From positions 67,614,750 through 67,678,749 of the forward strand of contig JAYGXS010000003.1 in NCBI GenBank assembly GCA_036362985.1: DNA of 64,000 nt, read 5' to 3'. The DNA comes from Ligula intestinalis (taxonomy: Eukaryota; Platyhelminthes; Cestoda; Diphyllobothriidea; Diphyllobothriidae). Every line of letters starts with the position of its first letter. Position 1 is the stretch's first letter. The notes beneath the pieces were generated by a model. The model was not told the DNA's origin. It worked only from the letters and a program-made list of their open reading frames with translations, and did not search any database. Position numbers and translations under genes: made by a program. Of the stretch, positions 33,900 to 45,990 are shown piece by piece.

Positions 33900-35720
33900 T
33901 CTCACCTAACTCTTACCTCAAAGTTAATACTTCACTTAACCTCAATTTTAAGCATAAGACTTACCCGATTTTTCTTAGAAGTTGACGCAAAGAAACCTGC
34001 TCTGCAGGTAGTTCCTATTTTTATGTCCCGTTTGAGGGGAGAGAGTGGCATATTAGTCATCCTTACCGTACATACTTTAGGCTCTGGATGGTAAGAAGGC
34101 CGTTAAATATAAAATCCAAAGGTTACTTCCAGGCACTTTAAAGAGGATAAAAGGCTGCCTATTTTCCAGCTTTAAAGATGTCCAGCGTCAAGCAAACAAT
34201 CAAGACATCTAAAACTGATACAACCTAAAACAATTCGGGTTAATTCAAAAGACAGTCCCACAGAATGCTAGACCGATGAATTCCAGGCATCCATTGTTTC
34301 TTCTCTGGTGTCAGCTGTTAGGGAAAATTGCCGCTTGTGTTAAAAAGTGAAAGCTTGTTGTGAATAAGAAAATCCCCAGCAATAAGCCGGCATTCTTCCA
34401 ACATCTGCACCAGACGTCACGTTGACTGGTGTGACTATCACGTCACTTATAATATTGCAAGACAGAAAATCCACGGATATGCAGATTTTGGGGTGATTGC
34501 GATATAACTAACTGTCCATAAAGCAAGGTGTGTTCCAAAACAATGTAAAATGCGACAATGGTTAGTTCATCCGGAAGCACCATCTAATTGAAAAGTCGTT
34601 TTTTATCCTTGTTGGCATAAAACTTTAGGAAACATCTTAATGCCCTTTTTCGTTTCGGGGAAAAATAGAAAACAGACTTCTCTAACTGGAAACAAAAGTA
34701 TGATTGCTTGCTCCTCCTATGGGAGACAGAAGAGTTTTTCAGCAGATTTTTATTGGGAGAGTCTTAGGTATTGACTGGATCCCAGCATAAATTTACATAG
34801 ATGTATACGTTCAAATACAAATAAGTTAAATGTAATAGGTCAATTTGACAAACATATGTTTTCAGCAAATCATTATCAAGCCAAAAAATGTTCAGGAGTA
34901 ATAAAACTGTACAGTTGGACAGGGTTAATGAGGGTAGTCTGATTAAAATTCATCGTTTACAGGCCAGCAGCAGAACTTTAACATCAATATTGTCACAACG
35001 GTAACAATACCACCCACAATAAAAAAGCCTAGATGACAATAATTAGTCACAACACAGCCTGCATACATCCCACTAAGGTCCTAAATACCATAACCTGATC
35101 GGCAGGCCAGAAGAGTATGATGGAGTTCTTTTAGCCCGAATGGTTCACGATTATATTTATAGAAGTCAATAACACAATGATGACGTTCATTGGGGCCAAA
35201 TTGTCAGCCACATAAATGTTTGCCGCAACACATGCGATGAAACGGAGTTGCGAAATGCCCCAAACTAGGTGATTTAATTTTACCTACTGTGTGATGACGG
35301 GCATTCACCGTAGGCATTCAGAAAAAACCCACATGAAACGTTCACAAACTGGGCAGTATCAGATTAATTTTCATTGTCATGACATTCTTAAGGACCAATT
35401 TAGGTTGCGAGGACTCTTTTGACTCCTATAAACAGAATACAACAACTCTAGTTGACATGAGATGCAGTCTGAATCTTTTTACATCAGATGCTACGTCAAA
35501 TTCGGTCTAAACGTTAATACGGCAAAATATATCTTAATGCATCAATAAAATAATCGAAAGCACCATCGATCACTGGTAATGACAGTTTAATCACCAATCT
35601 GCCATTTCAGATAAACCTTATTACTTGATCCCACCAATAAAGACTAACCAGTATAATTCAGCAGACGTTAGTAGTCTGTGTAGAGCCGCCAGGACCTTCT
35701 CCTTAAGGCTACAATGAAGG
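33900..35720. other. No supported gene
   Basis: AT-rich DNA; no coding segment or RNA gene recognised. Some words suggest more repeat debris, but I cannot define boundaries. Confidence 0.4.
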
Positions 35721-35839
35721 TGCACTGTACTGCGGTGTGAATAGGACGAGGAACCGTAAAAAACCCAAGGTCAAACGAGGAAGCCCAGGCACTTTAAATT
35801 TCATCATCTCAGCAAGGCTGAATCAACAAGACAGATTCG

Positions 35840-36905
35840 GCAGCGTAGGGAGCGCGATCGCTTGTGAGGACGTGGCCATCGGTCCCATTCGTCAAACAGT
35901 CAAACGTGATGTTAAAAAATGCCTTAAAGATTAAATCGAGGCAAGTGCTTTTGAGAAGTGCCTACGCAGAGTCGTTGAGCATGGCCATTAAGAGGGTTCT
36001 CGGGAAGGCTCTACAAGAAAATGACGTTACTAAGCTTGCACCCGGATGCCAGTTGAAGTATCTCAACTATGCTGATGATATCGCTTTACTAGCTTCAAGC
36101 TTTAGCATTATATAATCTATGGGGTCACGGGTGAAGGATGTCGCGAAATCGGTCGGTTAATTCAAAGTTTTTTCAGGCTACATCTCTGCCCAATGAAAGG
36201 CCCCCTTGAGATTGGTGACTGTCAGCTTGAAAAAGTAGATATTTTCAATTAACTTAGATCGAAGTTGCTGTCAAGCGGACAGAATAAGGATGACATTGTC
36301 TCCCGACTTGACGCCGCACGAAAAGTTTTCTGCAGTCTTCAAAAGTGCCTATGGACCCGACGCGATATTTCTTTCTCCACAAAGGTCCGCGTGTACCATG
36401 CATCTGCACGATCTGTTCTTCTATGCGGATGCGAATGCTGGGCTATGCGCGTGGAAGCTGAACGGAAGCTGGAATTATTTGACCACTACTACTTGAGGGC
36501 AAACCTTCGAGTGAATTACACCAACTTCGTCTCAAATGATACAATCGCTGCGACAACAAGGACATTTCAGGCAATCCAAGACAGACGACGGATGTGGTTT
36601 GGACACGTTCTTCGCCGTTAACCTCCCAAGCTCAGTGCTACTGCCTTAAAAGCGAAACCGTTACCTTATTGGAGACGTCGAAGTGAGGGTCAATCCAAAA
36701 CCTGGCTCGACTCAGTCCGTCATGGCATGAAAGTGGTTCTTGGACCTTCGATATTCGGTCTCCGACGCTGATGAAGAGAATGGCTCGAACCGTCCAGGTC
36801 TGCGGCGACGGATCGTCCCGTGTGGAGAAGCACCGTACGGAACATCATCGAAGCCAGCTAGATCAGTCATGGTCACAGCCACAACAAATGCAAGTAAGTA
36901 GTAAG
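35840..36905 (+). pseudogene. LINE (non-LTR) reverse transcriptase C-terminal remnant
   Basis: The plus strand encodes the second half of a LINE reverse transcriptase in broken frames. At 35934-36115 is a segment ending KLAPGCQLKYLNYADDIALL, with the YADD catalytic motif. At 36265-36621 is the thumb and C-terminus: CLWTRRDISFSTKVRVYHAS, ARSVLLCGCECWAMR, RKLELFDHYYLR and RRMWFGHVLRR. A GQSKTWLDSVRHGMK and RPVWRSTVRNII continuation follows to about 36860. The 3' end is marked by AAGTAAGTAGTAAG near 36893-36906, as expected of a LINE tail. Several stops and frameshifts are present and the endonuclease half is missing. The style fits RTE or CR1-like clades; I cannot choose. Confidence 0.85.
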
Positions 36906-38985
36906 CAAATGAGCATCTAGGTCACGGCTGGTGCAACAGCATCCGAAATAACTCACAGGTGTGGGAGTCACGGTTTTCAGCATACTCTTGCTGTTCCCGA
37001 TAACGTTTCTGGTTCAGTTTATGGCTTTCGAGCACATATGCATTCCAAATTGACTTTGTCAATGTCCACCACCAATTAAGACTTCGGAAATTTAGCGTAA
37101 TGCGATTGGTCATCGCAACTATCTTGAGATACATGGAGACCCTTAACCTGAAAATACACTGATCAGTTGATGAATATCTCTCGCTCATCTCATTCGTTAT
37201 CGCATATTTGCGCACAGAGCAAGCTTATTCATGTACATGCCTATGCTGGTAAGTAGTTAACTCCGTGGAGTTATTAGCTACTGTAGACAATTTACGAGAA
37301 GGCTCCTATGTTACATTTAAACAGTCAATTAGCATACACATGTTTTGGATCATGCATGATCAGACAACACAAATTACATGGAAAATGTATATAAAAGCTA
37401 CGCGCCTCGGGCGTGAGGGTACCTCACATTCCTCATGCTCACGTCGCCTACAAAAGAGAGTTAACGTATTGAAGAAGTTGGAGTTGGAGAAGAGTTGAAG
37501 GGGTGGAGAAGACGGTGTGGGCGCGGACTGTTGGTTCAGCTCGCAGAATGCGTAAAACTGCTAGCAGGGCGGTTGGGATGGCAGGTGAGCATTTTATGAA
37601 ATCGGTTGGGGAAGACAGACTGCCCGTTACAACACCTTGATAACACCGAGCAACGTATCCTATTTTGTCAAAGTGGAGCTCAATCAGTCCAACAATAATC
37701 GGGCTTATTTTTTTGTTAATTTTCGACAGTGTCCCACCAGGTCGTCGTCAGACTTGTCGAGGTTGTACATAAAAGTGGGAATTTAAAACATGCCTGAAAA
37801 AATCCATCAAGTCTAGTCATGTTTGCTGAAAAGTAGTCTCTGTTGACTGGCAGCTAGTTCGGATTGGCTGTCATATATTCCGTGCTTCCCTGAAATTGAT
37901 GGCCATAGCACCCGATTCGACGTGCCGATTTATGTGCAAATCACCGAAGTTAATGACTCCTAAAAGGTCACGGCCTTTCCTAGATGGGCAAGAACTAACA
38001 ATGCATTTTTGTTCCCATGCGAATTGTTATCCGGTTTCTAGGTTGCATGGCGACTTGGGACAGGTAGTCTTGCCTCTTTACCACTACGTAATATTCGTAC
38101 AAACGTGTAGAAGCCGATTTTTCAGTCTGCATCACAATCGCCACACGGAATCGTGTAAACAGCTTCTTTTATGTCCGAATAGTGAAACCCGTCCTCAGGG
38201 TGTGCAAGCTCATTTCGCAGTGTGGTCGTTGGTTTGTGCGCCGCTTTTATACTTTATCGAGATGGTCAATTTGTTTAAGTAGTATACGACTCGTTATGTC
38301 AAAAAAACGGCTAGTGAGACCCCAGAAAAGGACATGTGAATGCTTGTAATCCACTCATGCTAATCTACCTTCAGGATCCATTGAATGTGGCTCTGGTGAG
38401 CACGCCTACAAGTTTGCCATAAGGATGGCGGTGAAGACTGTCGATTAAAAACAGCCTTATAGCAAAACGTTGTTTAGGCTAAGCCGGTTGAACCCTAACT
38501 ACTGCGATTTTATAGGCCCAGTTCCTTAGAAGATAAAATAAGTCTTGGAAAGCCAGAGTAGTGGGAACAATATAATGTTAACAGATTGAGTTCATAGGAA
38601 AGTTGACTCGGTCTGGCGTGGAGTTCAACGGTGAGAGCCATGTGGGAGAGCAGCGGCTCGCGTCCACCGTGCACCTGGGCGAAAGGCTGAGTGAGTTGCG
38701 TCTTGGCTGCCGGGCCGTGGAAGCGTAATCAAACATCTGTCGCCAATAAGATGAGGCGGAATTATCGATTGCCTGTAAGTTTAGGCGACAACGGGTCGAT
38801 AATACACGGGGTAGATGACTAATCACGGATGTAAGCTCTGGCAGGGCGAAAGCAGAGTCCGTGGCAGGCTCCTACAGCCTTAGCCGAGTAAAAAAGTATT
38901 AAGTTTACCTTTACATTAGTTGCGGTTGCTTTCTGAGAATATGCATATTAATAAACTCAGCGAGTCTGATACCGAATGGTAGAAG
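36906..38985. other. No supported gene
   Basis: Mixed composition, with a somewhat GC-richer stretch near 37.9-38.3 and 38.6-38.8 kb. Open frames there show no domain. One weak hammerhead-like motif is listed separately. Confidence 0.4.
37717..37751 (-). ncRNA. Weak hammerhead-like motif, AAUU variant
   Basis: On the minus strand: AAGTCTGACGA, CG, a poorly pairing region, then GAAAATTA. The first 10 bases and the last 7 match the motif at 15289-15323. Stem II is poor, so activity is doubtful. Confidence 0.25.
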
Positions 38986-38989
38986 GGCC

Positions 38990-39600
38990 TGTGTGTTTCA
39001 CAGGCGACACTAAAATGTAGTGAGTGCTACAAGAAAAATGCCGCAATCTGCGAAAGACTGGTATTTACTCGCAAACCAACATCAAGTAGGGTTGCAATAT
39101 TGATTGTAATGCAGTCTCACCTCAATCATTTTCAGTCACGTCAAGTTGCCGACTTATTAATAAGCTTCTTTATCATAAATTATAAAATGTATATTATGTA
39201 AAAAAAGCTACATACATAGTATGCATTATTATCATGGAATTTGACTGTCTTAATAAGTAAATATTTTTTTTGCAAACCATGCATTAAGATATTCCTATTG
39301 TACTTGTTTGGTAGAAAATTTTACCTGCTTCAAATTACATACTTCAAGAAATTGTATCAATAGGGTTTAAAAAATTTCTAATTATGAGATTTTTTGACTG
39401 TGAGATGTTCATTTATAATGTATTGTATCCACCAATCTATTAATGCTGGCATTCATGTACACAGCATGATCCACATCTATCACAAATATGATGAGAGCTA
39501 TGCGACTTCTTCCTCGAACCGCAGGCAAAGAGGTTTTTTCCTTAAACAGAAGGTACACAGCATGTTGATTGGAAGCCTTAAATTCAGGTACAGCTGTCGG
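38990..39600 (-). repeat. AT-rich dispersed repeat, minus copy
   Basis: Read on the minus strand this is collinear with 40420-40960: TTCTGTTTAAGGAAAAAA, a TCGAGGAAG box, GTACA, then GACAGTCAAA, a TCGGCAACTTGACGTGACTG box, ATATTGCAACCCTA and ATGTTGGTTTGCG. It runs head to head with the plus-strand copy at 39610-40010. Confidence 0.7.
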
Positions 39601-39609
39601 TGAATTTCG

Positions 39610-40010
39610 AAATAATTTAGCAATGAAGAAGCTTTTTTAAAACCAAAAGATACATTTTCTTTAAGCATAAAATTTAATGAATGTGTCATTTCCTAACAAA
39701 TCCGTACAAGAAAGAATATTTGCGCACAATGTTTGTATAAAATAAATTTGCATTTATACGAGCAGTCAAAATCTATTATAAAAAGCATAGTATTTAAATA
39801 ACCATTTTTTACAGAATGTACATTTTATAAGTAAACGAAAAGAAGCTTATAAATAAGCCGGCATCCTGACGTGAGAGAAAATGATAGCAATAATATAGCA
39901 TTATAATTAATATTGCAACCCTATTTAATGTTGGTTTGCGAGTGATTACCAGTCTTTCGAAAATTGCGGCAGTTTGCTTGCGGCACTCGCTTCATTGTAT
40001 TATATATTAA
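39610..40010 (+). repeat. AT-rich dispersed repeat, partial plus copy
   Basis: It contains the 3' half of the unit: TTTCTTTAAGCATAAAATTT, GCAGTCAAAATC, TAAGCCGGCATCCTGACGTG, ATATTGCAACCCTATTTAAT and GTTGGTTTGCGAGTG. With the minus copy to its left it forms a ~1 kb imperfect palindrome. Confidence 0.7.
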
Positions 40011-40319
40011 TATACATATTCTTAGAAAGCAAATTTAACTAATATAAACGTAAGCTTTATACTTTTTAATCGATTTAGATTGCTCAGAATCTACAGTTTT
40101 CACCGCAATTCTGATGGCAAAACTGAAAGTTTCCAACTTCGGGGCACGTAAGACTGTCTTTCAGGCTCAAAATCTAACTTTTAACCTTTCTCACCAGAGC
40201 CCAATTCAATAGATCTTGAAAGGAGATAAACACGAGCCGTTTAAAATCGTGCACGAGGCCTTTATACTGTACGCATGTACGCATTTGGTGAAAAATTACG
40301 CTTCGTTTAAATTTTAGAG

Positions 40320-40960
40320 TTAAACAAAGGTATTTTAATATTTAAAAATGTTGATAAATTGCCGAATAATTTCTAAATTTACCAACTGCTACAAGGTTCA
40401 CAAAAAGCAAATGGTGTACATTCTGTTTAAGGAAAAAAACGATTTTGCCTACGTCTCGAGGAAGCGGTCGCCTAGTTCTGATATAATTTTGTAATAGATG
40501 CGAATCGTGCTGTTTACATTAGAAGCAGCATTAATACATTGACTGGTACAATTGATCATGAATCAACACCTCACAGTCATAAATGATGTCATAATTAGGC
40601 CTTTTTCTCAAACAGCAGGATATCCTTTCCTTAGGTATAAAATTAAAAGAGGACATGATTTCCTAGGAAATCAGTAGAAGAAAAAAAAAATATTTCGCGT
40701 ATTGTCACCATGAGATATATTTGAGTCTATAAAGGTAGTCAAAATATTACTTTAGTAGCCACTTTTTGCAGAATCTACTTTCTATGTAAGCGGTAAGAAA
40801 GAAGGTTAATAAAAAGCCGGCATTCTGGCGTGACTGAAATGGCTTGAAATTTGACTGCATAATAATAAGTATTGAAACCCTATTTAATGTTGGTTTGCGT
40901 GTGATTACCAGATTTCCGCCAATTGCGGCATTTTGTTTGAAGCACTCCCCGTACTTAAGT
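40320..40960 (+). repeat. AT-rich dispersed repeat, plus copy
   Basis: Landmarks in order: ATTCTGTTTAAGG, CTCGAGGAAGC, TTTCCTTAGGTATAAAATT, TAGTCAAAATATTAC, AGCCGGCATTCTGGCGTGAC, ATTGAAACCCTATTTAATG and TTGGTTTGCGTGTGATTACC. This is a near-complete unit. Confidence 0.7.
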
Positions 40961-40999
40961 CGATGTACTTTGGGATTGTTCAGATTCTCACGAATAATT

Positions 41000-43900
41000 A
41001 TCTTGTAGAAGTGCACGCAGTTCTCACGCTAAATGTCATGGAAGTGCGCTCGGCAGCATCCTGCCATGGCTGTTTATACAGAGCTCTTGTCCGATATGAT
41101 CTATCCATGTCAACGAGAAGGTAGTCAGACTTTCTAATGATCGTCCCGCATAACATTAATTTACTCATCAGTAACTCTTGCAACCTCATCTGAAATGCAG
41201 TGCGTCTGCCGATAAGGATGAATTGATAACACAAATTAAATTCAACCGAACTTCTGGTACTTTTTTAAACCATCTTTTACCTGGTGCAATTTCAAAGATT
41301 GTGGTACCAGCAAAATTTATTTTCCATTAATTTCGAGAGTTGTCATCAGTTGCTTCCGCTCATGACAAAACTTTTCCTTGATGCCCAACATAAACAGACA
41401 AGAAGAAGCCGAAGACAGCTGGATACGCGACTGTCAAAAGTAAGTGCCAAAAAACAAAGACACTGAAAAGTCAGCAACTGTAAGATAGCCTCTGGTCATC
41501 TGGCACATAAAAAACCTGACAGCTAATGCTCGACCTGACATTTTAGAATCACAAGAACAGTCACATCCTTGAGGTCAGGAGCAGGCCAATCAAATTGACA
41601 CTGGCGTTTGACGAAACAGAGTGTCAGCCAGTTAGCAGCCATATCAAAGCTTCTATTTAAGCATGAATGCTCTTTTTTAAATTTAATTTTATGATACATT
41701 TCAATCACTTTTTAAACTAATGGTTACTTACAATGGTGATTAAGCCTTAAATTATCAGGTTACGGGCAAAAATTATCCTCCGCTGATCGACTAGCCAACT
41801 GCTTTTGGGTAATTCCACGATATTTGCATTTGAATTTGCAACTGCATCCAAATTTACACTCGTGGTTTAGGTTGGTGCCCATAAGTGGGGCAGGTCTATT
41901 AATCTGATCTGATCGAAATACTTATTTTGGTGTCCAGAAGCAGTTAGGTGAAATTATTATATAGCCATAAAATCGGGCATCGAGCCTTTGCTTGATCGCG
42001 TTTTTTCATAACATTGCCATCAGAAGATAGATATAAGTATTTAAAACTGCGTTTTATGGTCCACGTCTCTCCGCATGAGAAGAGAATTTATTGCTGAATT
42101 TTTCAGGATGCCCGTCGCTTAGAGAAAGGTCTTAAAATGAAAAATGCTAATTGCCTTTTGTTTTTTTTCCAAACACAAATTCTAGTAGATTATTAAAAGA
42201 TGTAAAAATGAAGGTCATTTTATTCTTCAAATGGATCCAAATAAGAAAGGTCAAGCACTGGGTTTTCCAGTTTTTCCATCGAAAAGTGGATCTGTGTGAA
42301 CGCACAAGATTATTAAAATACATAGTTTGCTATTTCCCGAAAGCTACAGCAAAATGTTTCTTCTTGCGAGTGTCTTGATTGTCGGCTCAATGTGGGTCTT
42401 GCTGTTTGGAGTGGCTTACTGCGGGTTGAGAGTCAGACTTAATGGCTCCCTCTTAATGTGACCCAAGCAAGAGCCTGCTCTTGGAACGCGTGTTGAGTGT
42501 TGGTCGCGCCATCCGTCTGCGCCCTCCCCATCCCTGGTCTTCTTGGCGTTTGTCTTGATACCAGCCCTCGTTGAGGGAGTAGTAAGAGATTGGGGTAGAT
42601 TTTTCGCAAGTCTACTTTCACTATAATCCCGCGGGAGTCACCGCGTTGCTTCAGCTTGCCGTAGCTCCTGGCGAACATCGATGAGAGAACGACGGTCGAA
42701 CTGTCGTTTAGCGTTAAGTAGAATTGCACCTTGCTTGGGACCACTGACTAGAACTTAAATTCGAGTCAAATACCTCCCGCCATATGCAGTTCGTCATCAC
42801 GTTAGGATAATTGTTACTTTATAATTGGCCCGAAGCTATTCGTCAGAATTGTTTCTAATGGGTTTCTTATAGGTATCAATGGGTTGCGCAACTGAACGGG
42901 TTCCAATTGTGTTTTAAATATGCACATATGAGATACCTCAATGTTTTCTTCCCAGGACGTATTCACAACCATACATTTCATATCAGGTGCTGCTTTATGC
43001 TTTTGATGTGTTTAGATTCTTTCGACTACGACAGAATAAATACTTTCAAGCTAATTTAAAGTCAATGAAACAGAGCGTAATTGGTTCTGCTTGCCTAACT
43101 TTTAAGCGTGTGCGTTTAACTCGACACTCAAATCTATGCGTATCAGCAATCTGCCTAATTCGGAAAGCTACAAGCCAAAGGACCAAAGAAAATCTAACCT
43201 ATCGTTCATGTACCACTTTTTTTCAATTTACGATTCTGTCTACCTTAGAATAAAGTTTTTGAGAATTTTGGTTGCCTTCTTTCTAGCAATTTCACGGTTG
43301 AATCTGTTGCACCCATCAATAATTCTTTGTGTCATAAGTGCTTGACGTTTTCATCGCTCTGGACTGCACAACATCGGAAGCCCTTTTAAGTAATTTAGAA
43401 CGGAATGCATGTCAAAAGTGATCACGCATAGCCTTTAGTATAGAACTGAACGGATATTAATCAAATTGAACTTATTGCTCCTAAGCGGAACTGACTCAAA
43501 GTGCAATATGCTTTTGTAAGCGATCTCTAGGTTCATTTAGATTGAAAGCAAGATAAGGATCAACTGATGCATCCGTTGCTTCCCGTCAGGTCTAGTTCAA
43601 AATTCTGAGGCGATTTGTAAAAAACGATATATTTACCCTGGTTTAAATGCCCGCATATTTTCCTCTCGAACGGGCGTCATCTAATCCAATCATAATTGGA
43701 TTTGATTTTTTCCATGTATTTTCATTCATGACGCCTCCCTGCGGACATTTTAATTGGCTGTAGTGCATGCCATCGAACGTAGGCTTAACCGGTTAGCGTA
43801 GCCTTACCGCAGCCAATAGTCGAAAGGGACATTAACGACTGACCAATTACAAGTTCGAAGGGTCTTGGACGCATTTTGTATGTAAGCAGACCATTAGTGC

Positions 43901-44000
43901 GATAAAGAACATCCTTTCTGAGGAGAGAGAAAGCGAGGTAAATGGAGCAGGTGTAGAAAAATTAATTTATTAATGGGAAAATTTTGGCTAACATGAAAGC
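41000..44000. other. No supported gene upstream of the DEG/ENaC exon
   Basis: AT-rich DNA with a GC-richer patch at 42.45-42.75 kb. The 101-codon minus-strand frame there has no recognisable domain. No promoter element for the channel gene could be identified with confidence. Confidence 0.4.
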
Positions 44001-44026
44001 AGTGTAGTCAACGCCGGCTTGCATCG

Positions 44027-44620
44027 ATGCTCGGATATACAAGAAGCAAGATTCAAAGGTGGCATGAGGCCTATGGCGTTGACTTACAGAGTCTCTCTTT
44101 CCATGGAGTTGCTGGACCTCTTGTTCCTCTTGTAAAAACAATCTGCCACCCGGTGCGGAATATACGGCTCATCTGGACCGTTTTCTGTCTTATAATGTCT
44201 ACCGCAGTAGTAAGCAGCTTCACGGTCGTAATGTTGAAGTACTTGACTCACGTGACGGTAATTCGCATAGACCAGACCGGCCTTGAAGACGGTGTCCAGC
44301 CGCCGTCGTTAACCATCTGTCTTGGTGAACATCGGACAACGGAGTTAGATGAGAAGTTCTCAAAAATCTATAATTGGCGGATGTTGTCCGGGGCTCAGGT
44401 GAAATGCCAATCCCAAGACGTTGTCTCCTGGAGCTCTCAGACACATGGACGTTCAGTTATCTTTAGTCGCACGGCGCATTATACTGTGTCTTTCGCTGTC
44501 TCCCCCCCGGCGCCGATGTCCATCTCGGTCACGGAGCAGGTGCCTAATCCCCCACACGATGTGTGCACAACTTTTAGGCTCAATCACTCTTGCTTTGGAG
44601 AGCAGAAATTCTGGAAGCTG
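44027..44620 (+). CDS. DEG/ENaC-family sodium channel, first coding exon
   Basis: This 198-codon exon encodes the start of an amiloride-sensitive/degenerin-type cation channel subunit. Residues 24-30 read SFHGVAG, with the His-Gly gating motif at 26-27 that precedes TM1 in this family. TM1 spans about 47-70 (hydrophobic, starting RLIW). PPSLTICL at 92-99 matches the conserved start of the extracellular domain. The rest (100-198) is early ectodomain with several cysteines. These channels are trimers of two-TM subunits in the plasma membrane; in flatworms relatives are peptide- or acid-gated. The ATG is preceded in frame by a stop at 43994. The frame ends at a phase-0 donor (GTAGGT at 44621), and reading on gives only 15 further codons. 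Finger, thumb and TM2 exons are not recognised downstream, so the gene is partial as annotated. Confidence 0.85.
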
Positions 44621-45820
44621 GTAGGTTTTTACGTGTCAATGACTTTAAAACTAACAACGTTTTTCTAATAGACTAATTGTTTTGCATTTTTACGTCTGTG
44701 GACTGCATACTCTTAAGATAACCTGACTAAGTGCTTCACTTTGTAGTACATTCTCATGGCATTACTTTATTCCCTGAGTTAATTAGCGATGTGGAAACTT
44801 GCAAGGAGGAAATTTTAAAGCTTGAGCCAGAAATATAGTAAGTTTCCGCATGACGTTCATAGGTTCCGTCTGTTTGGAATGAGGTAGTTTAGTTCGAATG
44901 AAAATGTAACAAGCAGAGGCATTGGGTACTGCTCATTCTTGGTTTTGCTGTCAAAAGCTAACATGCAAGCAATTTGTCTTCATTTCCCAATTGCAAAGTA
45001 GGATCGCAAAGAGTCTACCACAATTTCGTAAGCAGGTGTAGAAGATATATATACCCATGCAAACGTTTGCTTACACTTACGTTTACGCTGATTGAGTTCC
45101 GAAAGTAAGGATGAATGCGCTTGACATTATTCCAATCCTAGTCAATTCAGCTGCCTTAACAAGGCCTTAAACAATCTGTGAATATTTCGTTCTCCAAATA
45201 AATTTGACAAAGCTGTTCTTGACTCAAATTTTAACATGTTTACGAGAGTAAGCGCAAGATGGAGAAATTTATATTGTCATCTTCTCTTATCATGCTGCAA
45301 TAATCTTCCATCACGAGGGTTTCGATGAACCAACGCTATAAAATGCATGAAGCTTAACACAAGCCCTAATTTCCTTATGGCAATGAATGACATTTGTAGG
45401 GGTGCGTATTTTCCTTAAGAATCTTTCATGAAAAGGATTTCATCTTGAGAAGGACTAGTATGAAAAAGTTGTATTAGCAAGAAATTATTAGTTTTTTGGT
45501 CGAAGTATACTTGGACGTACAAATACGACAAATAGTTCAGAAGGAAAGTTCTGAACGCTAAAAATTATTTTTGTTACCAGTCACGAATATGTTTTATCAG
45601 ATAGGATGGACTAAACAAATAAAATTGGTTAAACTAACCAGGCTCGCTACCAAGGCTTGCTACTTCCTATTTTCTAACGGAAATCATCTCATGAGATCGC
45701 ACCTGTAGGCAATCGAAAGGTCTCATATCGTCCACTTACAACAGTGAATATGCATTACGCCCAAAAAATAAAGCCGTTTAGCAATTTTTCATGACAGTTT
45801 ACCTCTCTGCTAATGCACAG

Positions 45821-45990
45821 GTAAAAAGCTTAGCAGCATCTGGATGAAAACAGACGTGGGTAAGCCAGTTGAATACGAAGATTTTTTTCATTGTTTCGCT
45901 AAACAGCGCTATAAACTGCACATAGCCGAGGAACACGAAATTGAGGACGTTGCTCATTATAAAAATAAACTAGCAGTATGCGTCAACTAA
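45821..45990 (+). CDS. Possible 3'-terminal coding exon, unknown protein
   Basis: A pyrimidine-rich tract and CAG acceptor (45818-45820) precede an open frame of about 56 codons ending in TAA at 45988. Its composition is protein-like: LSSIWMKTDVGKPVEYEDFF, then FAKQRYKLHIAEEHEIEDVA. Charged and aromatic residues are spaced as in a folded domain, unlike nearby AT-rich frames. It would enter with one nucleotide carried from an upstream exon, so it cannot join directly to the phase-0 end of the DEG/ENaC exon. No family recognised. It may be chance. Confidence 0.3.

Noticed and set aside
41990..42023. CTGATGG box on the minus strand followed by an A-rich GAAAAAACGCG segment
   Set aside because: No stem II and no GUC at the right place; likely chance in AT-rich DNA.
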